Source: Sinanaerobacter chloroacetimidivorans (GTDB taxonomy: Bacteria > Bacillota > Clostridia > Peptostreptococcales > Anaerovoracaceae). From it: a stretch of 64,000 nucleotides of DNA. The stretch lies in assembly GCF_018128545.1 (NCBI RefSeq), contig NZ_JAGSND010000003.1, positions 248,001 to 312,000 on the forward strand, read 5' to 3'. The notes under the pieces were generated by a model. That model searched no databases. It was not told the DNA's origin and was given only the letters and a program-made list of their open reading frames with translations. A program made the position numbers and the translations under genes. Of this stretch, positions 54,833-62,799 are shown in pieces (positions within the stretch are counted from its first letter, which is position 1; every line of letters starts with the position of its first letter).

Positions 54833-56131
54833 CTATATTTTGCGTTTGTCGATTACTCGCTGTGCTTTGCCTTCACTTCTCTTTATTGTTTTATGCTCTA
54901 CCAAGCTTATTATAACACTAACTCCGAGAATACTCTCCACTTTTTGCTTGATTTTATTTCGGATATTGGTAAGCTGAGCGATTTCGTCTGAGAAATACTT
55001 GTCATCAATTTCAACCTGAATTTCCAGTGTATCCAGGGTGCCTTGCCGGTCTACGATAAGCATGTAATGCGGCTTAGCCTCCGGAATCTCAAGAAGGACG
55101 CTTTCTACCTGGGATGGGAATACATTGACTCCTCTAATGATCAGCATATCGTCGGAACGTCCGAAAATCTTCGCCATTCTTACATTTGTTCTGCCACAGT
55201 CACAGGGAGTGTAATCAAGACTGCTTAAATCTCTGGTACGGTATCGGAGAAGGGGCATCGCTTCTTTGGTTACCGTTGTAAAAACCAATTCTCCTGTGGT
55301 ACCTGGTGCAACCTGTTCCAAGGTGTTAGGATCCAGAATTTCCGGAATAAAATGATCTTCCGCAATATGCAGACCCTTCTGACATTCACAGCTATTGGAT
55401 ACTCCCGGTCCGATAATCTCACTTAATCCATAAATATCAAAGGCCTGGATTTTTAAGCCTTCTTCGATTTTCATGCGCATTTCCTGGCTCCAGGGTTCCG
55501 CCCCAAAAACACCGACCCGTAAAGGAAGTGTCGCAGGATCAATACCCGCTTCGGCTATGGCCTCTGCCAGATAGGCCGCATAGGATGGGGTGCAGGCAAG
55601 AACCGTACTGCCGAAATCCTGCAATAGCATAATTTGTTTCGCTGTGTTGCCTCCGGAAATCGGTACTACTGCTGCTCCCAGCTTTTCCGCACCATAATGC
55701 AAACCTAAACCTCCGGTAAAGAGCCCGTACCCATAAGCCACTTGAACGATATCATCTCTGGTTACCCCGGAACAGCAAAGGCTGCGGGCTACCACTTCGG
55801 CAAAGGTATCCACATCTTTTCTGGTATAAGCTACAACGGTGGATTTCCCGGTTGTGCCTGAGGAAGCGTGAACTCTGACTACCTCGCTTTTCGGAGTGGC
55901 AAATAAGCCAAATGGATAATTATCTCTCAGATCCTGTTTGGTAGTAAAGGGCAGCTTGACCAGGTCCTCTACGGATTTGATATCACCAGGCTCAATACCT
56001 ATTTCCTGCATCTTTTTTCGGTAAAAAGGAACATTGTGATAAACGCGTACTACCATATCCTTTAACCGCCTGCTTTGCAAATCATGCATCTGGTCTCTGC
56101 TCATGCATTCCATTGGTTCATTCCAAATCAT
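54833..56131 (-). CDS. paaK: Phenylacetate-CoA ligase
   Basis: The 432-residue protein is an ANL-superfamily adenylate-forming enzyme of the PaaK type: ATP-binding loop [29 protein letters not shown], and the Cys-containing [16 protein letters not shown]. It converts phenylacetate or related aryl acids to CoA thioesters with ATP. In amino-acid-fermenting anaerobes such ligases act in oxidation of aromatic amino acids. The ATG at 56131 follows GGGAGAG; a longer frame to 56197 has no ribosome binding site. The operon is behind the T-box at 56397-56695. Confidence 0.93.
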   Translation of the reverse strand: MIWNEPMECMSRDQMHDLQSRRLKDMVVRVYHNVPFYRKKMQEIGIEPGDIKSVEDLVKLPFTTKQDLRDNYPFGLFATPKSEVVRVHASSGTTGKSTVVAYTRKDVDTFAEVVARSLCCSGVTRDDIVQVAYGYGLFTGGLGLHYGAEKLGAAVVPISGGNTAKQIMLLQDFGSTVLACTPSYAAYLAEAIAEAGIDPATLPLRVGVFGAEPWSQEMRMKIEEGLKIQAFDIYGLSEIIGPGVSNSCECQKGLHIAEDHFIPEILDPNTLEQVAPGTTGELVFTTVTKEAMPLLRYRTRDLSSLDYTPCDCGRTNVRMAKIFGRSDDMLIIRGVNVFPSQVESVLLEIPEAKPHYMLIVDRQGTLDTLEIQVEIDDKYFSDEIAQLTNIRNKIKQKVESILGVSVIISLVEHKTIKRSEGKAQRVIDKRKI

Positions 56132-56253
56132 GTTTTCACTCTCCCTTAATTTATTTTCTTTACTGTTTAGTCTGTAACCTATTTTCTGTTTCTGCATATA
56201 GTAATACTAAAAATCAACCCTATATTATCAAATATTTAAGGAGGTATTACTAT

Positions 56254-56376
56254 ATGGGTTTTTGTCATGATCGTGTCGGAGGCATTGACGACAGCCTTCT
56301 CTTCTTCTTTCTTTTACTCGTGATCATATTCTGTCAACCAGGCATCCTTGGTATCAGCGATAGATGCGGTTGCTAG
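56254..56376 (+). CDS. Small cysteine-containing membrane protein (40 aa)
   Basis: ATG 56254 follows a strong AAGGAGG by eight bases. The product starts MGFCHDRVGGIDDSLLF, has one hydrophobic helix (about 15-28) and ends GISDRCGC. No homologue is recalled with certainty; size and layout resemble small sporulation-related membrane peptides of Firmicutes. It lies opposite the leader of paaK. It is a real gene candidate because of the ribosome binding site, but there is no other evidence. Confidence 0.55.
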   Translation: MGFCHDRVGGIDDSLLFFFLLLVIIFCQPGILGISDRCGC

Positions 56377-56396
56377 AAACTAAACAAGACATAACT

Positions 56397-56695
56397 AAAA
56401 AACGGGTTCCCGTCTCGTAAGAGACGGGAAACCCGTGGTACCACTCTTTTTGCTTAACAGCCACTCTGGACAAAAAATCCGTATCCTGATAACGGAGGAA
56501 ACCGTGCACATCTACTTATTCGCTCTCAGTTTGCGAAACAATACAAACTTATGCTGCTGTTCAACATGCAAGCTCGAGGGGGAACTTGGGTTAAACTTTC
56601 GTTATCGGTTCTCATCTTATCCGACTCTCTGTGAACGAAAAACATAACTTACTTTACCCTGTCAACGCTTTTGTTAAATATATTTCATATAGTTG
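56397..56695 (-). ncRNA. T-box riboswitch upstream of paaK, probably Phe-specific
   Basis: On the minus strand the T-box core AGTGGTACCACG (56434-56445) is followed by a perfect terminator stem ACGGGTT-CCCGTCTC with loop TTAC and a T-run at 56397-56402. Upstream, stem I features are visible: AGAGAGTCGG, GATGAGAACCGAT, and the region before CCCCTCGAGC where the specifier is expected. There the codon reads TTC (56582-56584), for Phe. The next minus-strand gene is paaK, 265 bases downstream. Uncharged tRNA-Phe would switch the operon on. The specifier assignment is tentative. Confidence 0.88.
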
Positions 56696-56701
56696 GATAA
56701 T

Positions 56702-56730
56702 ATATTATCGTAGTAAATTTCATTTGTCAA
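56702..56730 (-). promoter_or_regulatory. Sigma-A promoter of the T-box-paaK-ACT operon
   Basis: On the minus strand TTGACA, 17 bases, TAATAT lies just before the T-box leader. It matches the consensus at six and five of six positions. Confidence 0.8.
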
Positions 56731-56778
56731 TATTTGAAATCAAAATTATAAGAATAGAAAAATTGAATTGTTTTTCAA

Positions 56779-56812
56779 AAAGCAAAAGGGCAGTAAATCT
56801 GCCCCCTGCTTT
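56779..56812 (-). terminator. Terminator after DUF378 gene
   Basis: On the minus strand AAAGCA..GGGCAG, loop ATTTA, CTGCCC..TGCTTT is followed by T's. It lies just after the stop codon of the DUF378 gene. Confidence 0.7.
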
Positions 56813-56822
56813 GTATTGGCGC

Positions 56823-57023
56823 TTATGATTGCGTTGATTCCCTGTTTCTGAAGAAAAAGGAAATTGCATATAATCCGGCTAAACCGACGATGGCGAAAAT
56901 AACCCTGCTTACAATTTCAAGATTACCACCAAAAACACTGGAGACTAAATCATATCTGAAAAAACCGATTAAACCCCAGTTTACAGCACCAATGATAATT
57001 AATATAAGAGCTAAATTCCTCAC
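56823..57023 (-). CDS. DUF378 small membrane protein
   Basis: The 66-residue protein has two membrane helices with the DUF378 motif IIIGAVNWGLIGFFRYDLVS. Function is unknown. The GTG at 57023 is used because AAAGGAG lies about nine bases before it; an in-frame GTG at 57032 falls inside that site. It is a single gene, divergent from the nucleoside kinase. Confidence 0.88.
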   Translation of the reverse strand: MRNLALILIIIGAVNWGLIGFFRYDLVSSVFGGNLEIVSRVIFAIVGLAGLYAISFFFRNRESTQS

Positions 57024-57119
57024 AGATATCACTCCTTTCAGCTACTATTATGCCCACTTTTACAAAATTTATGTTATAATTAACGCAATTCGTACATAGG
57101 AAAGGGAGTGAAAGGAAAT

Positions 57120-58784
57120 ATGGATATCAATATCAAAGTAAAGACAGAGCCAAGAGGACAACTCCAGGAACGAATTGTTGAGCAAGGATCAACGATAGAA
57201 GATCTTGTAAAGGAGTATCAGAATTTACCATATACAATTTTAGCGGCAAAACTGGACAATAAAATCAGTGAGCTTACCAAGAAAATTGAAAACCCTTGTA
57301 CCATTGAATTTCTGGACATGCGTGATCAGGCTGCAAATCTCATCTACCAAAGAAGTGTTTCATTAATTTACTTAAAAGCGATTCACGATGTGCTGGGCAA
57401 AGTTTCGGTAGGGATCGAAAATTCTTTAAACAAGGGCCTGTATACGGATATCAAGAGTCAGAAAGCAATCACGAATAAGGAAGTAAGGGAAATAGAGGCA
57501 AGAATGCATGAACTGGTTCGCCGGGATATTCCCTTTGTAAAGGAGATTTTATCCAAGGAAGATGCCTTTGAAGTTCTCATTCATGATGATCATAAAGAAA
57601 AAGCGAGAATGCTGGAAAGAGCCATTGATGTGAATCAACTGCCTTTTTATTCTTTGGAGGGATTTCGAAATTTCTTTTATGGACAGATGGTGCCTTCTAC
57701 CGGCTATATTCAGTATTTTGAACTGATGAGATACAGAAGAGGAGTCCTTCTTCGGTTCCCGCATCCTTCCGCACCGGATAAAATTCCGCCCTATGTGGAT
57801 GAAACAAAAATGTATCAGGCCTTCGGAGAAGCTACCATATGGGGAAGACTAATGGGAATCTCCTTTGTAGCTGATTTGAATGAGAAGGTGGAAAGCGGAG
57901 GCTATAAGGAAATCATACAGATTTCCGAGGCATTGCATGAAAAGAAGATCGCGCAGATTGCCGATATGATTACGAAGCAGAAAAAAAGGATCATATTGAT
58001 TTCAGGTCCTTCTTCCTCCGGTAAAACCACCTTTGCACGGAGACTTTGCATACAGCTTCGAGTCAATGGACTGGAGCCCCTTTATCTGGGAACGGATGAT
58101 TATTTTGTGGAACGGAGTCAAACCCCTCTGGATGAGAACGGTGAGCCTAACTTTGAGGATATCACATCCCTGGATATCAAGCTGTTCAACGACAATATGA
58201 ACTGTTTGCTGATGGGCGAGGAAGTGGATATCCCAACCTTCGATTTCTTGAAAGGGGAGAAGGTTTTCGGCAGGCGTATTACCCGGGCAAAAAAAGGGCA
58301 GCCCATTGTAATCGAAGGGATTCACGGCTTAAATAAGGATCTTACCGCTGAAATCAAAGAAGAAGAAAAATTTAAAATCTATATCAGCCCGCTGACGCAG
58401 CTGAATATTGACGATCATAACAGAATCCCCACAACGGATGCCAGAATGCTCAGGCGTATGGTAAGAGATTACCAGTTTCGCGGTCATTCTGCCCAAAGCA
58501 CTATCAGGGCTTGGCCCAAGGTACGTAAAGGAGAGGATAAAAATATTTTCCCCTTTAACGGTGAGGCGGATGTTTTTTTCAATTCCGTTCATATTTATGA
58601 GCTTGCAGTATTGAAAAAGTATGCGGAGCCTCTTCTCAAGAATATCACCCGGGAAGAGCCGGAATACAGTGAAGCAGTCAGAATGCTGAAATTTTTGCAG
58701 TTCTTTAAAACCATTGAAGATGATTCCATCATCGCGAATAATTCCATCTTAAGAGAATTCATCGGAGGGAGCATTTTTGTATGA
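57120..58784 (+). CDS. Nucleoside kinase (uridine kinase-like) with TGS-like N-terminus
   Basis: The 554-residue protein has an N-terminal TGS-like part, a region similar to the threonyl-tRNA synthetase second additional domain (about 60-260), and a uridine kinase/phosphoribulokinase domain from about residue 280 with Walker A SGPSSSGKTTFARRL. This architecture is common in Clostridia and annotated as nucleoside kinase; the substrate is not established. ATG 57120 is preferred over GTG 57108, which lies next to the ribosome binding site. It overlaps the next gene by four bases. Confidence 0.88.
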   Translation: MDINIKVKTEPRGQLQERIVEQGSTIEDLVKEYQNLPYTILAAKLDNKISELTKKIENPCTIEFLDMRDQAANLIYQRSVSLIYLKAIHDVLGKVSVGIENSLNKGLYTDIKSQKAITNKEVREIEARMHELVRRDIPFVKEILSKEDAFEVLIHDDHKEKARMLERAIDVNQLPFYSLEGFRNFFYGQMVPSTGYIQYFELMRYRRGVLLRFPHPSAPDKIPPYVDETKMYQAFGEATIWGRLMGISFVADLNEKVESGGYKEIIQISEALHEKKIAQIADMITKQKKRIILISGPSSSGKTTFARRLCIQLRVNGLEPLYLGTDDYFVERSQTPLDENGEPNFEDITSLDIKLFNDNMNCLLMGEEVDIPTFDFLKGEKVFGRRITRAKKGQPIVIEGIHGLNKDLTAEIKEEEKFKIYISPLTQLNIDDHNRIPTTDARMLRRMVRDYQFRGHSAQSTIRAWPKVRKGEDKNIFPFNGEADVFFNSVHIYELAVLKKYAEPLLKNITREEPEYSEAVRMLKFLQFFKTIEDDSIIANNSILREFIGGSIFV

Positions 58785-59695
58785 AAAAAATCAGCATTAT
58801 AGGCGGAATCACGGCAGATATAGAGGGAACTCCCTATAACCGGTTGATCCATGGTGATTCCAATCCCGGAAAAATTACCTTGTCCTATGGCGGCGTGGGA
58901 AGAAATATCACCGAGAATCTGGCGCGGATGGGAGCCAATGTTGGCTTTGTTTCTGTGGCCGGGGACGATTTCCCCGGCAGGGGCGCCTTAAGAGAGCTGA
59001 AAGAGTTGGGAGTCAACGTTGAGCATGTGAAACTTCTGCCGGAAGAAAACACGGCGGTGTATATGTCGATTTTAAATATTGTCGGTGATATGGAGCTGGC
59101 TCTTTGCAATATGGATGTATTAGAACGTATTTCCAATACCTTTATAGATGAGGTAGCAGAGGATATCGGGGATTCGGCAATCATTGGGATTGATACCAAT
59201 CTTACGGCGGAAACCCTGGCGGATACGGCGGACAAGCTCTCCGGAATTCCGTTATTCCTGGATCCTGTTTCCGTAACCAAAGCGGAAAGAGCGAAAAACA
59301 TCATAGGCAGGTTTCACACCATAAAACCCAATCGTATGGAAGCGGAGGTACTTTCGGGTATCAGAATAACCAGTGAAGAAGAACTGGAAAAAGCGGGACA
59401 ATGGTTTCTTTCGGAAGGTGTTGAACGAGTCTTTATTTCACTGGGGGCCGGCGGAGTTTACTTTACAGATCGTACAGATTCCGGAATCCTCAGGCCGAAA
59501 CCGGTAAAAGTGGTCAGTGCCACCGGAGCAGGGGATGCATTCTCGGCAGCTGTGCTATATGGGTTTGTGCAGGGACTTTCCGTCAAAGAAACAGCCCTAT
59601 ATGGAATGGCAGCCGCCGCCGTCACGCTGGAATCTAAAACCTCGGTAAACAGCATGATGTCTCAGGAAAAACTAAAAGCATATCTTTCGGAGTAA
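58781..59695 (+). CDS. PfkB family carbohydrate/nucleoside kinase
   Basis: The 304-residue protein has the PfkB N-terminal motif GGVGRNITENLARMGA and the catalytic C-terminal motif VVSATGAGDAFSAAVLYG with its base aspartate. It resembles pseudouridine kinases, but no pseudouridine-5'-phosphate glycosidase gene is next to it, so the substrate is left open. ATGA overlap with the nucleoside kinase indicates coupling and perhaps a common nucleoside salvage pathway. Confidence 0.88.
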   Translation: MKKISIIGGITADIEGTPYNRLIHGDSNPGKITLSYGGVGRNITENLARMGANVGFVSVAGDDFPGRGALRELKELGVNVEHVKLLPEENTAVYMSILNIVGDMELALCNMDVLERISNTFIDEVAEDIGDSAIIGIDTNLTAETLADTADKLSGIPLFLDPVSVTKAERAKNIIGRFHTIKPNRMEAEVLSGIRITSEEELEKAGQWFLSEGVERVFISLGAGGVYFTDRTDSGILRPKPVKVVSATGAGDAFSAAVLYGFVQGLSVKETALYGMAAAAVTLESKTSVNSMMSQEKLKAYLSE

Positions 59696-59751
59696 ACATT
59701 TTTATTACCCTTTCACTGCAGCAGGTTAAGAAAAATGTTGGAAAAAAATAT

Positions 59752-59780
59752 GTTTAAGAAAAATAGGGCTATGGTATAAT
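59752..59780 (+). promoter_or_regulatory. Possible promoter of rubrerythrin gene
   Basis: A perfect TATAAT (59775-59780) lies 17 bases after GTTTAA, which is a poor -35 box. It is 52 bases before the ATG, with GGGGG close to the start. Confidence 0.4.
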
Positions 59781-59832
59781 TATATCGTCACGATTGAATA
59801 TAAAATTTTGAAAATGGGGGTAAAAAAAAATC

Positions 59833-60369
59833 ATGAAAGATTTAAAAGGTACAAAAACACTGGAAAACTTGCTTGAAGCATTTGCAGGAGAGTCCATGGC
59901 AAGAAATAAGTATACATATTATGCTTCAAAGGCAAAAAAGGAAGGCTACGAACAAATCTCCGCAATTTTTGCAGAAACTGCAGCCAATGAGAAAGAGCAT
60001 GCGGAATTATGGTTTAAATTAGCCCATGGGATTGGCACGACTTCGGAAAATCTGGAAGATGCGGCTAACGGAGAGAATTATGAGTGGACAGATATGTATG
60101 CCAATATGGCAAAAGTAGCAAGAGAAGAAGGATTTCCTGAAATAGCGGCACAGATGGAAGGCGTGGCTTCCGTTGAAAAAGAACACGAAGAAAGATACAG
60201 ATCCCTAAAGAAAAACATTGAAGAAGGTAAAGTGTTTGAGAAGGATGCAGTCGTTGAATGGAAATGCGGCAACTGCGGATATGTTTATACAAGCCAGAAA
60301 GCCTTTGAACAATGTCCGGTATGTGCACATCCGAAGGCATACTTTGAATTAAAATCAAGAAATTATTAA
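59833..60369 (+). CDS. Rubrerythrin
   Basis: The 178-residue protein has a ferritin-like diiron domain ([41 protein letters not shown]) and a C-terminal rubredoxin domain with the Cys pairs in [10 protein letters not shown] and [12 protein letters not shown]. It reduces hydrogen peroxide in anaerobes. It is a single gene followed by two terminators. Confidence 0.96.
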   Translation: MKDLKGTKTLENLLEAFAGESMARNKYTYYASKAKKEGYEQISAIFAETAANEKEHAELWFKLAHGIGTTSENLEDAANGENYEWTDMYANMAKVAREEGFPEIAAQMEGVASVEKEHEERYRSLKKNIEEGKVFEKDAVVEWKCGNCGYVYTSQKAFEQCPVCAHPKAYFELKSRNY

Positions 60370-60382
60370 AATAGAATAAACC

Positions 60383-60413
60383 AAGAGGCCGGTTTCCACC
60401 GGCTTCTTTTTTT
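60383..60413 (+). terminator. Intrinsic terminator after rubrerythrin
   Basis: AAGAGGCCGGT, loop TTCC, ACCGGCTTCTT and a T-run, 13 bases after the stop codon. Confidence 0.9.
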
Positions 60414-60439
60414 CGGCTGACAGGATTCACAAACGTAGA

Positions 60440-60460
60440 AGTGGCGCAGCCGCTTTTTTT
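60440..60460 (+). terminator. Second, tandem terminator before pcrA
   Basis: AGTGGC, loop GCA, GCCGCT, followed by seven T's. It backs up the first terminator and lies close to the pcrA start. Confidence 0.7.
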
Positions 60461-60482
60461 ATGGTAAAATAGGAAGGAAATT

Positions 60483-62786
60483 TTGGGTGATCAAAGCCTG
60501 AACAGAAAACAAGATAGAAAGGTAATTGACGGAAAACATATGGATTATTTGAACAAACTAAATCCGCAGCAGAGAGAAGCTGCCATACATAAAGAAGGCC
60601 CTTTGCTCATCCTGGCAGGTGCGGGCAGCGGTAAAACCAGCACCATGACACACAGGATTGCATATTTGATCAAGGAGGAAGGCATATCCCCTTATCATAT
60701 TCTGGCAGTTACCTTTACCAATAAAGCGGCCAAAGAAATGAGAGACAGAGTAGAAGACCTCATAGGCGCGGGAGTCAATATGTGGATTCTTACCTTTCAC
60801 TCCGCATGCCTGAGGATTTTAAGGACCTATGCCGAAAGGATCGGTTATAGCAAGGATTTTGTGGTTTATGATCCGACAGACCAGAAAGTAGTTATAAAGA
60901 ACTGCATCAAAGAGCAAAATGTAGATGAAAAAAAATATCCCCCGGCTTATGTCCTGAGCATCATCAGCGACTGCAAGGAAAAGGGCATCAGCCCGGCAAA
61001 GTTTGGTCAGGAAAACGGAGATGACTTTAAGGGCAAAACGGTTCATGGACTTTATGCAGCTTATGAAAACGTATTGAAGAAAAACAATGCCATGGACTTC
61101 GATGACTTGATTTTAAGGACGGTTCAGCTCTTTGAAAAGGATGACGAGGTGCTGGCTTATTATCAGGATCGTTTCCGTTATATCATGGTGGACGAGTACC
61201 AGGACACCAATTATATGCAGTATCGCTTTATTAAGCTGATGGCGGAAGCACATAACAATATCTGCGTTGTAGGAGATGACGATCAGTGCATCTATCAATG
61301 GAGAGGCGCGGATATCAAGAATATTCTTGATTTTGAAAAGGATTTTAAAAATACAAAAGTAATCAAGCTGGAGCAAAATTACCGTTCACACGGCAATATA
61401 CTGGAAGCTGCCCACTCGGTAATAGAGAACAATAAAGGAAGAAAGCATAAAAAGCTCTGGACCGATAAAGAAGAAGGAGAGAAGGTAAAATACTACCGTG
61501 CTGAGGATGAGAAGGATGAGGCCAGATACATTGCACAGGAAATCGACCGACTCCGAACGGGAGAATTGAAATATAAGGATTTTGCAATTTTATATCGGAC
61601 CAATGCCCAGTCCAGAACCTTTGAAGAGGCTCTTTCCGCCAGAGATATTCCATACAGGGTACTGGGCGGAATCCGGTATTACGACCGGAAAGAAATTAAA
61701 GACATTATGGCTTATATGCGTCTGGTGCAGAATACTGCCGATGATCTGAGCCTGGCGAGAATCATCAACGAGCCCAAAAGAGGTATCGGAGAGAAAACCT
61801 TAGAGAAGCTGCGAACCCTTGCTTCAGTAAGAAATGAAAGCCTGTTCCAGCTGCTGACCGATGAGGAGATTGTAGACGGTTTGCCTTCCAAAGCAGTGGA
61901 GAGCATTAAAGAGATGGTGGCAACCATTGAACAATACAGTCTGGAAAAAGAAAATTTAAGGGTTTCCGATATTTACGACGGTCTTCTTGTAAAAACAGGA
62001 TATTTAAAAAGTCTGGAGCAGCAGGACACCGTGGAAGCGGAAGGACGTGTTGAAAACCTGCTGGAATTCAAGTCTGTCATCTATGATTATGAAAATGAAA
62101 ATCCTCAGCTGTCCCTGTCCGAATTTATGGAAAGGATCGCTTTAATCGCGGAGATCGATAACCACGATGCCGATGAAAATGCGGTGGTGCTGATGACTAT
62201 GCACAGTGCCAAGGGCTTGGAATTCCCTGTGGTGTTTATACCAGGCATGGAGGATGGCCTTTTCCCTGGCTGGAGGTCGTTGGAGAAGCCCGGAGGGATT
62301 GACGAAGAGCGCAGACTCTGCTATGTGGGTATGACAAGGGCGATGCAGAAGCTATATCTGACTAGTGCACAGCTTCGTACCCTGTATGGTAAAACAGACT
62401 ATACCAAGGAATCACAATTTTTAAAGGAACTGGATAAATCTCTGGTGGATGGTGATGCTATTTACCAGAAGAAAAGCATGTCCGGAACGTCCCTCAACGG
62501 TTTCCCCGGCAATTACAGAAATCCGGGATGGAGCCAGGGAGGAAATGACGGCTTTAACAGCGGTGAAATTTTCCGTCCTTTTGATCAGTTAAAATATATC
62601 AAGGAAAACCAGAGAACTTCTCAAAGCTCTAAAGGCGGAGATTATCAGAACGGAGACAAGGTAAGTCACAGCAAATTCGGTGAAGGCCTGGTGATTTCCG
62701 TAGACGGGAGCACCATTACCATTGCTTTTGATTCCGTAGGAGTCAAGAAACTGGCGAAGGATCTTGCTCCGATTAAAAAAATTTAA
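60483..62786 (+). CDS. pcrA: ATP-dependent DNA helicase PcrA
   Basis: The 767-residue protein is a UvrD/Rep-type superfamily 1 helicase: LNPQQREAAIHKEGPLLILA with the Q motif, Walker A AGAGSGKTSTMTHR, motif II MVDEYQDTNYMQYR, KLEQNYRSHGNILEAA, and the C-terminal PcrA part GDKVSHSKFGEGLVIS. It works in repair and displaces RNA polymerase and RecA. TTG 60483 follows AGGAAGG; ATG 60540 is the alternative start with no clear site. ligA follows after 13 bases, the usual pcrA-ligA order of Firmicutes. Confidence 0.95.
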   Translation: MGDQSLNRKQDRKVIDGKHMDYLNKLNPQQREAAIHKEGPLLILAGAGSGKTSTMTHRIAYLIKEEGISPYHILAVTFTNKAAKEMRDRVEDLIGAGVNMWILTFHSACLRILRTYAERIGYSKDFVVYDPTDQKVVIKNCIKEQNVDEKKYPPAYVLSIISDCKEKGISPAKFGQENGDDFKGKTVHGLYAAYENVLKKNNAMDFDDLILRTVQLFEKDDEVLAYYQDRFRYIMVDEYQDTNYMQYRFIKLMAEAHNNICVVGDDDQCIYQWRGADIKNILDFEKDFKNTKVIKLEQNYRSHGNILEAAHSVIENNKGRKHKKLWTDKEEGEKVKYYRAEDEKDEARYIAQEIDRLRTGELKYKDFAILYRTNAQSRTFEEALSARDIPYRVLGGIRYYDRKEIKDIMAYMRLVQNTADDLSLARIINEPKRGIGEKTLEKLRTLASVRNESLFQLLTDEEIVDGLPSKAVESIKEMVATIEQYSLEKENLRVSDIYDGLLVKTGYLKSLEQQDTVEAEGRVENLLEFKSVIYDYENENPQLSLSEFMERIALIAEIDNHDADENAVVLMTMHSAKGLEFPVVFIPGMEDGLFPGWRSLEKPGGIDEERRLCYVGMTRAMQKLYLTSAQLRTLYGKTDYTKESQFLKELDKSLVDGDAIYQKKSMSGTSLNGFPGNYRNPGWSQGGNDGFNSGEIFRPFDQLKYIKENQRTSQSSKGGDYQNGDKVSHSKFGEGLVISVDGSTITIAFDSVGVKKLAKDLAPIKKI

Positions 62787-62799
62787 AGGAGCAAGCCCT

